NCBI GenBank assembly: GCA_023101885.1
Contig: JALPQD010000137.1
Location: 62,001-126,000 of the forward strand
DNA: 64,000 nucleotides
Direction of reading: 5' to 3'
Source: Typhlomys cinereus
Lineage: Eukaryota; Chordata; Mammalia; Rodentia; Platacanthomyidae
A model generated the notes under the pieces. That model saw only the letters and a program-made list of their open reading frames with translations, was not told the origin of the DNA and made no database searches. Shown in pieces: positions 11,701 through 21,712 of the stretch (positions are counted from its first letter, which is position 1; every line of letters starts with the position of its first letter). The position numbers were made by a program, and so were the translations under genes.

Positions 11701-12036
11701 CAGGGCAAAAAACTGGAGGTGGGGGAGGGGGGTTGTGAGATTAGCTGAAAAGAGCCGGAGAATGTCTCCCAGGGCCTCGAACAAGACTTTTTGTTTTTAT
11801 GGGGTCTCTGTGGGGGCAGCAACCTCTTACAATGAATCTTGGGAACTCTTTCATAACTTTGGCTCCTTGATGACTTCATTTGTTTAACCAAAGATAATTG
11901 ATTCTACTGTTACACTGACATGTAACAATAGTTAAAAGGTGTTGAAAGAGCTGGAGCCCAGCTAACATGATGGCAGATACGTGAGCAATACCCAACGATG
12001 CGGGACTTCCTCCCTCCCACCCCACCTTCATCATTG
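8787..12036. other. Mostly single-copy intron sequence
   Basis: More than 3 kb in which I recognise no SINE, LINE or LTR. The 144-codon minus-strand ORF at 9672-10106 has no recognisable domain and a Pro-rich low-complexity part. This is the longest repeat-poor block of the window and a candidate place for conserved non-coding elements, to be tested by alignment. Confidence 0.45.
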
Positions 12037-12197
12037 TTTTCTTCTTCTTCTCCTTTTCCTCCTCCGCCTCTTCCTTCTCCTCCTCTTCTTCTTCCTCCTC
12101 CTCCTCTTCTTCTTCCTCTTCCTCATCCTCTTCTTTTCTCCTCCTCTTCCTCATCCTCTTCTTTTCTCCTCTGCCTCCTCTTCCTCCTCCTCCTTCA
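12037..12197. repeat. Polypyrimidine (TTC/TCC)n tract
   Basis: About 160 bp of mixed CTT and CCT triplets, almost unbroken on the + strand (a few single G or A interruptions). It borders a reverse-oriented B1, so it may have grown from that element's A-rich tail. Confidence 0.9.
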
Positions 12198-12352
12198 GGG
12201 GAAAACAGGATTACATACAGCCCAGGCTGGACTTGAACTCGATATGTAGCCCATGATGGTCCTCCTGCCTATGCTTCTGGATTTCTGGGGTCATAGGTAT
12301 GCCCCCCTCATACCTCACTTCTGGGGTCCCAGGTGTACCCCACCATCACTCA
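12198..12352 (-). mobile_element. B1 SINE, reverse orientation
   Basis: After the pyrimidine tract comes ttacatacagcccaggctggacttgaactcgatatgtagccc...cctgcctatgcttctgg, the reverse of B1 with the repeated 'gtagcccaggctgg' module. The right end is diverged and includes a short internal duplication (tctggggtc at 12284 and 12321). Confidence 0.7.
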
Positions 12353-12790
12353 CTCCTTCTTTTTGCTTTTCTTCCCACCAGTAAAGTTGTCATCTTCCTT
12401 GCATTTATTTCCTCTTTTTGTGAATGTTCTCTCCCCATATCTCTGGGGCATCTGTCACTGGTCCTGCAAGGCAGGTCGCACACATTTCCTTGGAGTTCTC
12501 TAAGCCACTGCCAGCAATCATAGTTAAATAGTTAGTTTCTTGATGGCGACAGAAAATGCTTATGACCTTTTAGTACAGATTAGAAGAGACTCAGGGGGCT
12601 TGAGCTTAGACTTCAGCCGTAATCCTGTCCTTTTAAAATATCTTGTTTAGACCATTTAAACAAGTCTTTAGGTCTCTTTCCTTGTCTGAAAAATACGAGT
12701 ATTGGGCTAGATCAGAATTACCTGTGTACACTTGCAGGGTTGATTCTTTGCTGGTCAGCTTTCTCTGGTAACAAGAACACTTGAGATTAG

Positions 12791-12969
12791 TGTTGGGGAG
12801 ATGGCTCAGAGGTTAAAGTGCTTGCCAGACAAGCAAAAGAGCAAAGTTCGGATCCCATGTAAATGGCTGGTTGGGTAGAACAGTTCATGCAGAATCCTAG
12901 CCTTGTCAGGTGGAGAATGGGAATCCCCACAGCATACTGGCTAACTATACTAGACTGGCTATACTAGCC
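12791..12969 (+). mobile_element. Older B2/RSINE2-like SINE, 5' part (interrupted)
   Basis: The head ggggagatggctcagaggttaaagtgcttgcc with box A and box B (aaagttcggatccc) is tRNA-derived. The element stops at a 12-bp string that recurs at 13328, where the body resumes, so the copy has been split by a later insertion. Confidence 0.75.
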
Positions 12970-13327
12970 CTTTTTTTAATTATGATTATTTCCGCTCATA
13001 CAAACTTAACAGGTACATCAGTCCCCTCCCTTCACCTCCCCCCACCCCCCTGTTCCCCCCTTTCCTCTCTCCTTCCTCCCCATCCCCCACTGTCTCCCCC
13101 CCCATCCCCGGAGCATCCTTTACTGTGTATGCCAAACTCTCCTCTGGGTCCTCCTCTCCGATGAGGTGCAAGGACCCAGGGGCATTTCCCAGAAGCCTTT
13201 CCTGTGTTCCCCTTAAGCTTAGGAACACTACTGTGACTGTCAGTCCCTAGCCTCCAAGGATCCTAGTGCCTTTAGTCCATGCTAGACTTCGTGGGATCAA
13301 TAATGTGTTGGACATAGCACAGGTCAT
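12970..13327 (-). mobile_element. Inserted retroelement, probably 5'-truncated L1 3' end
   Basis: The 358-bp insert is flanked by exact copies of gctatactagcc (12958-12969 and 13328-13339). It begins with a T run (reverse poly-A tail) and AT-rich sequence followed by a C-rich pyrimidine block, as in reverse-oriented rodent L1 3' UTRs seen elsewhere in the window. Target-primed insertion is inferred from the duplication and tail. The L1 identity is less certain than the insertion itself. Confidence 0.7.
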
Positions 13328-13510
13328 GCTATACTAGCCTTTTGAGGCATTCTGGGTTTGATTAGAGACTGTCTCAAAAAGAGTAAAGTGGAAGTGCAAT
13401 CAAGCATGATTCTCACCATCAACCTCAGCCTCTATGCACACCTGAACCACACACATGTGCTCACATACATTCAACCACGCACATGCACGTACATATACAC
13501 ACATACATCC
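13328..13510 (+). mobile_element. Older B2/RSINE2-like SINE, 3' part
   Basis: Resumes after the insert with ttgaggcattctgggtttgattagagactgtctc and a weak CA-rich tail (cacacatgtgctcacatac...). Together with 12791-12969 it makes one tRNA-derived element related to the copy at 58485. Confidence 0.7.
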
Positions 13511-13649
13511 CTCCCACGAACATTTGAAAAAATGGAAAAAGAAAAACGTACTTGAGAGAACTTATTTAAAAGATGCAAGGAGTTCCTTCAGCTCATGTTT
13601 TCAGATGTGTCAGTCATGGTTACTTAACTGTGTTGTATTTTGGGTCTTT

Positions 13650-13978
13650 GGCTGAGCACGTCAGGGCCCACAGAGCAGAACAATATCTCTCATGACCTGA
13701 TAGCGTGGAAGGGGGAAGGGCAGGGGCAAGGGGGGGGGGGAGAGAGTCAGAGGCGGATTCCAGACCTGATTCTTCCAGCTCGGCTCCACCTCTTTCAGTC
13801 TCTACCAGCTCCCAGTAACCCTTCTAATCACAACCCTTCAGTGCATTAACCCTTTAATGAGATTAGAGCCCTCTCCATCAATAATGTCCCTCGAATCCCT
13901 TCTTCAAACATGGCTACATTGAGGACCATATCTCAACACTCAAGCCTTTGGGGGAACATTCCAGAGTCCAACTATAAT
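13650..13978 (-). mobile_element. MaLR-like LTR fragment
   Basis: The features resemble the reverse strand of mammalian MaLR LTRs: a ...cagagcagaacaatatctc opening, a middle with 'cattaaccctttaatgagattagagccc', and an end 'actcaagcctttgggggaacattccagagtccaactata'. Contains a G run at 13731-13740. Diverged; family not named. Confidence 0.5.
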
Positions 13979-13992
13979 GGACTCTGGGTTAG

Positions 13993-14397
13993 TGTCGAAG
14001 TTAACCTGAATGTTGCTGATAAAATCGAATGGCTTAAGAAGCAAGGGGTTTATTCTCTTATGATAGTCCGGTTATAGTGCAGCTTGATGGGAGAGCTCAC
14101 ACCAACACCAGGGCTGAGGGAACTGGCCTTACCACATCTGTGTAACAGCTGAGAAACGGATGGTCCTTATTTGCTAGACCAGCATGCCTGGCCAAGTATA
14201 CATAAGGATGCCACTTCCTCAGCTGCTCTCTGCATTTTATTCAGGGCCTAGTCCCACCCGCCATGGGCTAGAGCTGCCCCATCAACTAGACAATTTCCCG
14301 CAGGTTCATCTGGGCTTAACTCATCTACCAGTTATTTGCAAATATGTCCAGAGCTTGAACCTCAATCATCTGTTGACACTAGAACCTAACTATGACA
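13993..14397 (-). mobile_element. Solo LTR, unnamed family, copy 1
   Basis: A 405-bp unit begins TGTCGAAGTT and ends ...AACTATGACA, so it has TG...CA termini. It is flanked by GTTAG (13988-13992) and GTCAG (14398-14402), a 5-bp target duplication with one mismatch. On the minus strand an AATAAA signal lies near the right-hand end (complement of 14049-14054), which sets the orientation. Same family as 23343-23767 and 62050-62504. No internal retroviral genes are present. Confidence 0.85.
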
Positions 14398-14455
14398 GTC
14401 AGTTTTCTGTGACTATGTCAGATACCAAGACAATCAACTTATTAAAAACTCTTGT

Positions 14456-14688
14456 CCCAGGACCAGAGAGATGGCTCAGGGGTTAAAACAATGCCTCACA
14501 AGCAGAAATTCCTGAGGTAAGTTTATCAGGTCCCAGTTAAAAAATGCCAGGTGGAAACAGTGGTGGGCTGCACTTCTGGCCCTGGTGGGCAGAGCTTGGG
14601 AAACCCCAGAGTGAAGCAAAATGGAGGTTGAAGCAATCCAGGATGATTCTCAAAGTCACCCTTGGTTCTCCACAGGGACACTCAATGT

Positions 14689-14719
<31 letters not shown>

Positions 14720-14770
14720 GTCTCTGTCTCTCTCTCTCTCACACACACACACAAAGTAAATAAAGTTAAA
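14456..14770 (+). mobile_element. (CA)n-tailed tRNA-derived SINE, copy 2
   Basis: Full-length: box A (ggctcaggggttaa), a box B region enlarged by a small insertion, the family body, a mixed CT/CA tract at 14690-14753, then AATAAA and a short A run. Flanks aaaaactcttgtc (ending 14455) and aaaaacctcttgtc (14771-14784) form a target duplication with one extra base. Confidence 0.88.
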
Positions 14771-15319
14771 AAAAACCTCTTGTCTGGCGTTTTTGTCTTG
14801 GAATTCTGATGTAATTATGGAGCTCGTGTATAGGCTAAGTTTGTTATAGCCACTTATGGACCTCAGATGCTTGGGTCAGCTGACACATTCTTCAGTGTGG
14901 GATTCGGAGGTAGGGCTGGGTATGTTGGTGTCACCAAAGCTGAGACAGCCAGGGTTTGGTGGAGGGTGATCTTGCACAGAGCTGGATGATGAATTCTCCT
15001 TACTGTGTTGGCAGATTTGTGTGGTCATGTGTGGTCTTCTTAGCTGGTAACTGTGCATTTGGTTGGGTTTTTGGATGGTGTGGGATTAAAAAAAAAAGAA
15101 ACAAAAAAAAATCACAAAATGTATTTCTGTCTTGTATTTTATAAGATACTCTGTAATATTATATTTCTACTTATAGTTTAGGGATTTTATTTCCTACACA
15201 ACTTTTTGTGAAGTATCCTCCTATTTTAAATCTTTTGAAATAGTAAAATTTTGAAATTAAAAAAAGAAATAAAACATTACCAGTAATAAAAAAAGATGCA
15301 ATATTATGAAAGAAAAAAA

Positions 15320-15640
15320 GAAAGAAAAAAGTTTTATGTTAGTTTACAGTTCTGGAGGTTCAACTACGTGATCTCAGTGTTGCCTTAGAGGCGGTGCGTT
15401 ACAATTGAGGGTCATGTGGTGGAACAAAATTCCTCACGTTGTTGCCAGGACAGGAAAGCAAGAAGAAAAGGCGGGGGTCTCTTTAGTCTCTCTAGGGACT
15501 CACCCGCAAAAGCGCGCATGCTCCTTCTATACCCCAACTCTTAAAAGTACTGCTGCCTCTCAAAAAACTCCAAAAAACCCCACATGGGTCATTGGAGATG
15601 TTTTTAGTTCTGACATATGCTAATGACTCTAAAGTCTCTA
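15320..15640 (-). mobile_element. MaLR-like LTR fragment (tentative)
   Basis: The sequence tttatgttagtttacagttctggaggttcaa resembles the reverse-strand start of MaLR LTRs ('...cacagttctggagg...'). The rest is diverged and no termini or target duplication were found. Confidence 0.35.
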
Positions 15641-15840
15641 GAACACAACTGAGAAACCGCAGGCTAGAACCCAGTTCTAGGGGTGCTCCCTTCTGTGTTC
15701 CTGTGAAATTTGTGCTTTTCAAAATAGCTTTATTGAAATATAATGAATATGCAATTAACTGCTTGTTGAAATCATCAGTTCCATGAATTTTGACATACAT
15801 AGAAGGTACCAGTAAAATCACCACGTCAAGATCAAGAGCA

Positions 15841-15854
15841 TTTTTTTGTATGTG

Positions 15855-15901
<47 letters not shown>

Positions 15902-16127
15902 GAGGGCACTGTGTGCTTGTGGAGGCCCAAGGCTGGTGTTGGAAATCACCTGCATGGCTCTACTTCCTTATTGCTTTGCTCTGGGATTTCCCAGGCTTAC
16001 CTTCCAGGTCCAATAAGTAGAGGCCACTGCCATTTATTTCTGCCTGGCCTTTTTACATTGGATCTGAACTCAAGTCCTTTTGCTTGTGAGGCAAAGACTT
16101 AACCTTGGAGCCATCTCTCCAGCTCCC
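15841..16127 (-). mobile_element. (CA)n-tailed SINE, copy 3 (reverse)
   Basis: Begins with a TG/GT tract (15858-15898), then the reverse family body (gagggcactgtgtgcttgtggaggcccaaggctgg) and ends ...cttgtgaggcaaagacttaaccttggagccatctctccagctccc, the reversed tRNA-like head. Confidence 0.85.
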
Positions 16128-16734
16128 ATGAACATCTTTTGAGCTACTCTGAATAGTTGTCTATTCAAGGGTGTAAAACGACCAGTTCTAATACACAAGA
16201 AGTGCCGTGTGAAGTCCTGTCTCTGACCAGTGTCATTGCACTTGCTTTTGTCTGAAGAGCTTTCATTGTCCCACAGATGGAACGTGTTGGATCTGTGTGT
16301 GTGTGAGTGGCTTTCTCAGGCCAGAGAACCATGTGGTCACAGTTACCGGGTCGAGCCTGCATGGGGTCCAGCTGACTCTTTGCAATTGTGATTGGCCTTA
16401 ACCCAGAGTCTTACATTTTGTATTTATGCTTGAAAATAATCGTAAAAATAGGCATATTTCTTTTCCAAAGCTTGAGAGCAAACATCTGGGGGTTCTTTTG
16501 GGTTGTGAGTGACCCCATCAACATCTAGACTCAGATTTAAAAGTTTGGATCCTACTGGAAAGCAGCACAAAGATGCTTCTGTAGTTTTTGATTTAAATTC
16601 GGGCAATTTAGGTTGGGCTCAAGTCCAAGAACTTAAAAAAAAAAAGGCTTCAATCAACTTCCAAGTTTCTCCCTGTCTAAAGATGTTCCCATGGTATTTT
16701 AATACCCTACCTGCAACTCACATTTATTTTTATT

Positions 16735-17002
16735 ATTTTTTTAATTTATTCAATTGTGCGTGTGTGCGTACGTATGTGTGCGCGCGCGTGTCTGTGTGTG
16801 TGTAGAACCACGGACGAATTCGGGAACCACCATGGACGCCTCCACTTCCTCCACCCCGGGATTCACAGGCTCCGTCCTACCAGGACCAGAAACGCAGGCC
16901 GCCCCCGCTTCCGCCTGGCGTCTATACGTGGGATCTGGGATCCGAACTCAGGACCCTCCGCCTGCAAGGCAAAGGCTTAACCCCTGAGCCACCTCTCCAG
17001 CC
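16735..17002 (-). mobile_element. (CA)n-tailed SINE, copy 4 (reverse), with 18-bp target duplication
   Basis: A GT/GC-rich tract is followed by the reverse body (gaaccacggacgaattcggg) and ends ...aaggcttaacccctgagccacctctccagcc. It is flanked by exact 18-bp direct repeats ctcacatttatttttatt at 16717-16734 and 17003-17020. The long perfect duplication points to a recent L1-mediated insertion. It is more CpG-rich than the other copies, which also suggests youth. Confidence 0.92.
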
Positions 17003-17035
17003 CTCACATTTATTTTTATTTATTAATTTTTCCCC

Positions 17036-17085
17036 CACAATACCCTCATGTAGCCCAGGCTGGTTGGCCTAAGACTCACTGGTTC
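17036..17085 (-). mobile_element. B1 SINE remnant
   Basis: The string ccctcatgtagcccaggctggttggcctaagactcactgg matches the reverse middle of B1. Only about 50 bp survive. Confidence 0.5.
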
Positions 17086-17195
17086 TCTCTCTCTCTCTTT
17101 CATTCTTCTCCAAGTGCTCTAGAAGCTTAGATACTGATTTTAAATTTGTTTATAAAAACAATACAAACATATTTCTTTTAAAAATATTTTGTTGA

Positions 17196-17427
17196 GGGCT
17201 GGAGAGGAGGCTCAGGGGTTAAGCCTCTGCCTTGCAGGCGGAAGATCCTGAGTTCAGATCCCAGATCCCACGTATAGAAGCCAGGCGGAAACCGGGTGGG
17301 GGGGGCCCTGAGTTTCTGGTCCTGGTAGGGCGGAGCCAGTGAATCCTGGGGCAGAGTTAACAAGGAGGAAGTGGAGGCATCCATGGTGGTTCCCGAATTC
17401 GCCCTCAGTTCTACACGCACACACACA

Positions 17428-17458
<31 letters not shown>

Positions 17459-17510
17459 GCGCGCGCGCGCGGGCACACACACACACACAATTGCATAAAA
17501 ATAACAAAAA
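17196..17510 (+). mobile_element. (CA)n-tailed SINE, copy 5
   Basis: gggctggagaggaggctcaggggttaag...gagttcagatcccagatcccacg shows clean boxes A and B. The body is CpG-rich and close to copy 4. The tail is CA repeat containing a (CG)n run (17458-17471) and then an AT-rich end. Together with copy 4 it looks like a young subfamily. Confidence 0.88.
17413..17488. repeat. (CA)n with (CG)n core, Z-DNA-prone
   Basis: Alternating purine-pyrimidine sequence of about 75 bp: CA repeats, then about 14 bp of CGCGCG, then CA repeats again, as the tail of SINE copy 5. Such alternation with a CG core is the classical Z-DNA-forming pattern. Confidence 0.85.
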
Positions 17511-17519
17511 TAAAAAAAA

Positions 17520-17685
17520 TTTTTTTGAGAGAGAGAGGGGAGAGAGAGAAAAGAATGTGCATATATCCTATACGTGGAGGTCAGACACCAGCTTTAAGAA
17601 GGCGATTCTCTCCTACCATGTGGGATCTCCAGATCAAACTCAGGTTGTCAGATGCCTTTATCCACTGAGTCATTTTGCCAGACTA
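17520..17685 (-). mobile_element. tRNA-derived SINE fragment (reverse)
   Basis: A GA-rich block is followed by gtggaggtcagacaccagct...catgtgggatctccagatcaaactcaggttgtcagatgcc...ccactgagtcattttgccagac, the reverse of a tRNA-like head (box B 'gatcaaactc', box A 'cactgagtca'). Related in layout to 33340-33525 and 35845-36072. Confidence 0.6.
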
Positions 17686-17884
17686 ATATATTGTTTCATA
17701 ATCTTTTATCTTAAGGAATAGCTCATATTACTTTTTATCCTGTTATCTCGGTAAGGCATTAGCTCAAGACTTTTATAGCTAGTAAATATTGGTGCAGAGT
17801 AAGATAGGATTATTTAAGGTATTGTTAACCAAATGGTTCAAATAGCATCCAGACTTGTAAGTGTAGTGGTGGAGGTAGTGGTGT

Positions 17885-18232
17885 GTATGCGCGAGCGTGT
17901 GTTTATGTGCGTGCGTGCGTGTGTGTGTGTGTGTGTGCTGGTGCCTGCTTATGCTGGAGGTTGATGTGCTGATGTCAGATGTTTTCCTCTATTGCTTTCC
18001 ACCTTTTTCAACACAGGTTCTCTTACTGAACCTGTTGCTTACTTTTTCAGCTGAACTAGTTGCCCAGTAAGCTCTGGGGAAATAGCCTGTTTCAGTTCCC
18101 TCATCCCCCTGCACTGGAGTTGCAGGCACACACAGCTGCATTTGGCGTTTATGTAAGTGCGGGGGACCCAAACTTAGGTGTTCATGCTTGCGTAGAAAAG
18201 TGCGTTGGCCTCTGAGCTGTCTTTTCAGCTCC
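17885..18232 (-). mobile_element. B3/B4-type composite SINE (reverse)
   Basis: A GT tract, then 'ggtgcctgcttatgctggaggttgatgtgctgatgtcagat', a B1-like middle, 'ctgcactggagttgcaggcacacacagctg' and the tRNA-like end 'cccaaacttaggtgttcatgcttgcg...gagctgtcttttcagctcc'. This is the order of rodent B4/RSINE1-type elements in reverse. Confidence 0.65.
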
Positions 18233-18237
18233 CGCTG

Positions 18238-18332
18238 TGTTTGGAGCCACAGTCTTGCCATGTAGCCCAGATTGACTGCACCTCAGGCTTCCCAGGGCTG
18301 GAATGACTGGTGTGTGCCACCACGCCTGGCTT
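18238..18332 (-). mobile_element. B1 SINE fragment
   Basis: cagtcttgccatgtagcccagattgactgcacctcaggcttcccagggctggaatgactggtgtgtgccaccacgcctggct is a B1 in reverse orientation, abutting the preceding B4-type element. Confidence 0.75.
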
Positions 18333-18904
18333 GTGTCATGGTGTTTAGGTGTCCACATCCCTTCTGTTTGCTTAACCCTCAGGGAGGCGGCTCTTTCCCC
18401 GCTACTTGCAGCCTATGCGTGTTGTCTTCATCGCGCTGCTGAAATTGCTTTGTTCAAGGCAACTAATGGCAGCTGCCCAAATCTTCCACCCTCTCTCCAC
18501 CAGCCTTGATCGCGTGGATGGTCCTTTCTGTCCTGCTGTCCAGCCTGACATGTCCTAAAAGAGGGCCACTGTGGATGAGAGAGTTAGAGGACAGGGAGGG
18601 AAGAGGTCACCTGAAGGGCAGGAGTGAAGACAAGTAGCCACTGGACAGAGTGAGGGCAGACCTAGAGCTCTAGGGTGGCTTCTGTGCAAGCGGGGGTCTG
18701 GTGGGCAAGCGTGTGTGGTGACGGGAATCCAGCCAGTCAGTGAGCCCAGAAAACCAGTCAGTACAGGGAGGTCTCGTAGGCTGAGCCTTCTCATTCCTTC
18801 CCTCCTTTCTCTTACTCTCCATCTCCTCCGGTGTGTTCCAAGTGGGTTTCCATGCCAGTAGCTATGGCCCAATGTCGCTCATAACAGCCTTGGTGCAAGA
18901 ACTG
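18333..18904. other. Single-copy intron sequence
   Basis: GC-richer than its surroundings, with no coding or repeat family recognised. The 105-codon minus-strand ORF at 18555-18872 shows no domain. Confidence 0.5.
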
Positions 18905-18913
18905 CTTTCTTTT

Positions 18914-18965
<52 letters not shown>

Positions 18966-19251
18966 TTTCTTTCTTTCTTTCTTTTTCTTTCTTTCCTTCT
19001 TTTCTTCTTTCCTTCTTTCTTTCTTTCTCCCTCCCTCCCTCCCTCCCTCCCTCCCTCCCTCCCTCCCTCCCTCCCTTCTTCCTCCCTCCCTTCTTCCTCT
19101 CCTTCCCCTCCTCCTTCCCTTCCTCCCTCCTTCCCTCCTTCCCTCCCTCTCTCCCTCTTTCCCTTCCTTTCTCCCTCCTTCCTTCCTTCCTTCCTTCCTT
19201 CCTCTCTCTTTCTCTCTCTCTCTTTCTTTCCTTCTTCCTTTCTTCTTTTTT
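18905..19251. repeat. 347-nt uninterrupted polypyrimidine tract
   Basis: From 18905 to 19251 the + strand has only C and T. It holds a (TTTC)n part, a (CCCT)n part and (CCTT)n parts, ending in CT repeats. Long homopurine-homopyrimidine tracts with mirror symmetry can form triplex (H-) DNA. ORFs called across it on both strands are artefacts. Confidence 0.97.
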
Positions 19252-19544
19252 GTTTAGCAAATCATCATATCTGTGGACCCATGCATGCTTTTGCAAAATT
19301 CATGGAAAACAAATTATTTGAAAAGTGACATGGAAAAAAAATCCAATTATGTACAAAATCAAGGCTTGGTTTTGAATTTTTAGATTCCATTCACATGAGG
19401 TTATTGGTTAGAGGCCATCAAACTGTCCAAGTATTCTCCCTTTCTGTGCTACAGAAGAGTTACAGAGTGATATAGACCAGCACGTGTACGGTAACAGGCA
19501 GCTTCTCGTATGTGCTCTTGATTGGGGAGGGGAGGCAGCGGGCA

Positions 19545-19545
19545 G

Positions 19546-19591
<46 letters not shown>

Positions 19592-19605
19592 GTGTGTGTG
19601 TGTGA
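19545..19605. repeat. (GT)n microsatellite
   Basis: About 60 bp of GT dinucleotides with one CG step, not clearly attached to a recognisable SINE body. Confidence 0.95.
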
Positions 19606-20345
19606 AAAATTTGCATCTTAACAAGCTCTCTTGGTAGCGAGAGCCAGGAGGGAGTTTGGAGAATGTGATGCTCACTCCTCAGGTTCAATATCTGCTGTCA
19701 CTTCCACATCCAGCCCACGCCAGACCTGCTGCTTTGTCTCTCAGCTCTCTCCCTCCATCTGCCCATCCTCTTTCTCCACAGACGAGGGCTTCTGATCCTC
19801 GTCCCGATTTCTGCCCTGGCCTCCCTGGGCTAATCCCCCACTGCCTCCCCGCCAGCTCAGCTTCTCCGTACCCCAGATGTGATCTGTTCTCCCCTCCAGC
19901 ACCTCATGGAATCCTTATGGTCCATCGAAAGAAGCCAAGACGCTTACTTGCAACCCCCCCATCTGTTTCTCCTCCGCCTCAAGTCTGTCTTTGTAACATG
20001 CTCCCGTTCCCTCGCTCTGCCCCGTGACTTTGTTCACTTACCTGAAGTTCTGCCTGGTTCTTTCCCAGCTCTGACTCTATCACAGCCGGGAAGTCTTGCT
20101 AGAGTTTGCTTGTCTGCACGTCAATATTGTTTACAAGAACATTTGGAGGCAAATGGCAAAGGACTGCCTGGTGCAGAGAACCATGGAGTGCCACTCAAGT
20201 TCAGATTCTTCTGTGCAGACGAATGCCTTAGAGGAAGGAGCCAGGGGCTGGAGGGCTCTGGCTTGTGCAGCGCTATTCATCATCCTTCTAGACTGATGGC
20301 TCTGGTTACTCTCCTCTAAGTTTTGCTTGTTTGTTTGTATATTTG
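19606..20345. other. Single-copy, C-rich intron sequence
   Basis: Two overlapping ORFs of 123 and 146 codons (19656-20027 and 19879-20319) come from C/T-rich sequence and show no family signature. No splice-site pair was found to support an exon. Confidence 0.45.
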
Positions 20346-20412
20346 AGGGTGCCGGGGACTGATTCCCTCAGGACTCTGAAATGCTCTACTATTGAGCTAA
20401 ATCCCCAGCATT
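20346..20412 (-). mobile_element. ID-like SINE fragment
   Basis: gggtgccggggactgattccctcaggactctgaaatgctctactattgagctaaatccccagca is the reversed ID head, with box A complement (ttgagctaaatcccc) at the right. Confidence 0.7.
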
Positions 20413-21629
20413 TTCCTCGATGTTGTATTTATCTTTGGCGTGTCTCCCCTCTCCGAATACCCAGGATGGTGGGACTGGAGCTGGTGTCCGTGACTACTCA
20501 TTGGATGATTGGGAGTTGGGTTCTCCGCATTGCAGTGGTAGCTACTGTCTTCGTCTTTATCAAACTTTTGAATGATAGATTCATAAGCCGGAATGCACTG
20601 TGCGCAGAGAAGGGCTTGTTAGGTTCTGTACACAGCAGCAGTCATAAAAAGAGAAGTTGTCTCCTCCTTTCAAGGTTTATGTTCTGGAACTTTCTGCCTA
20701 GTTAAAAAAAAAAAAAAAGGAGGGACGGGCTCAAAAGAAGAAATCTACTAGTATCTGATATTGCCATGACTTTAGTGTTCAAAGGAGTCAGAACTAAATC
20801 TAAATTTCCTGCTTCTGCCAATTGAACGCTCACGTGCAAGCCGGCAGAGTTCTTGCAGGTGCTGATGAAAATACTTATCTTGTCAGCTTTTCTAGGCTTG
20901 CTTGGCTTATGTTGTGAAGGTGTTAGACATTCTGTTTACATAAGGATTGAGGGGTGACATAATGTCTATTGAAGCAAAGTCACTTAGCTCCCCACCAGGC
21001 AGCAGAGAGCATTTAAAAACTGAAAACAGATCAAAGCTGTGGGTTGAGATACCTCTACTCATGGGGCCCGTGGACTTGGTCAGATGCCCGAAACAGATGC
21101 ACATTATTGCCTCCGTGTAGTTCTAGACCATTGGTGGAATGAGGCAGATGGCGCTGTAGTGAGTCTGCTGAAGCCAGAGCCAAGGGTGTGTCCAAGTAGG
21201 TTGGAAAAAATGTCAAATCAGAGCAAGCGCATACACTATGTGATGTTTCTTTTTTTTTTTACAGGCTGTTATAAAAGTTGTTTAAAATTAAACAACTTTT
21301 CAGCACTTAAATTATGTCTAATGAGACAGGTAGGTCCTGGAACTTTGGCTTTTCCTTCTTATTCCACTTACATTTTCCTCTCCCTACCAGAGTGTGTAAA
21401 GACATAAACACACTCATGTCTAGGATATGCACTGGCTTTAGTGTGGAGAAGAGGGAGAGGTGAGGGATGGAGTTGCCTCAGGTCTCGGGAGTAGCAAATC
21501 CAGATGTCAGCCACGTTTTATCTAATGGAAATGGAATATGGAAAATAAGACAGAAGGGAAATATGGAAATGATTTCAGACTCATGTTTCTAAGTCCTATC
21601 AAGTGACGATCTTGCCTGTTCTTACTGGG
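20413..21629. other. Single-copy intron sequence
   Basis: Holds an A run at 20704-20718 and a T run at 21250-21259. No gene or repeat family was recognised. Confidence 0.5.
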
Positions 21630-21712
21630 TTTTGATGCTGAGGATGGAATCCAGGACTTCATGCATGCTAAGCACGTGGTCTGCCCCTTAGTGACACCCA
21701 GCCTATCTTGCA
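21630..21712 (-). mobile_element. ID-like SINE fragment
   Basis: gttttgatgctgaggatggaatccaggacttcatgcatgctaagcacgtggtctgccccttagtgacacccagcc matches a diverged reversed ID head (ggaatccaggacttcatgcatgctaagcac). Confidence 0.65.

Noticed and set aside
11876..12256. Glu-rich minus ORF and Leu/Phe-rich + ORFs
   Set aside because: They translate the (TTC/TCC)n tract.
18833..19321. 162- and 144-codon ORFs across the pyrimidine tract on both strands
   Set aside because: Ser/Phe/Leu or Lys/Glu/Arg repeats coded by (TTTC)n/(CCCT)n; pure low complexity.
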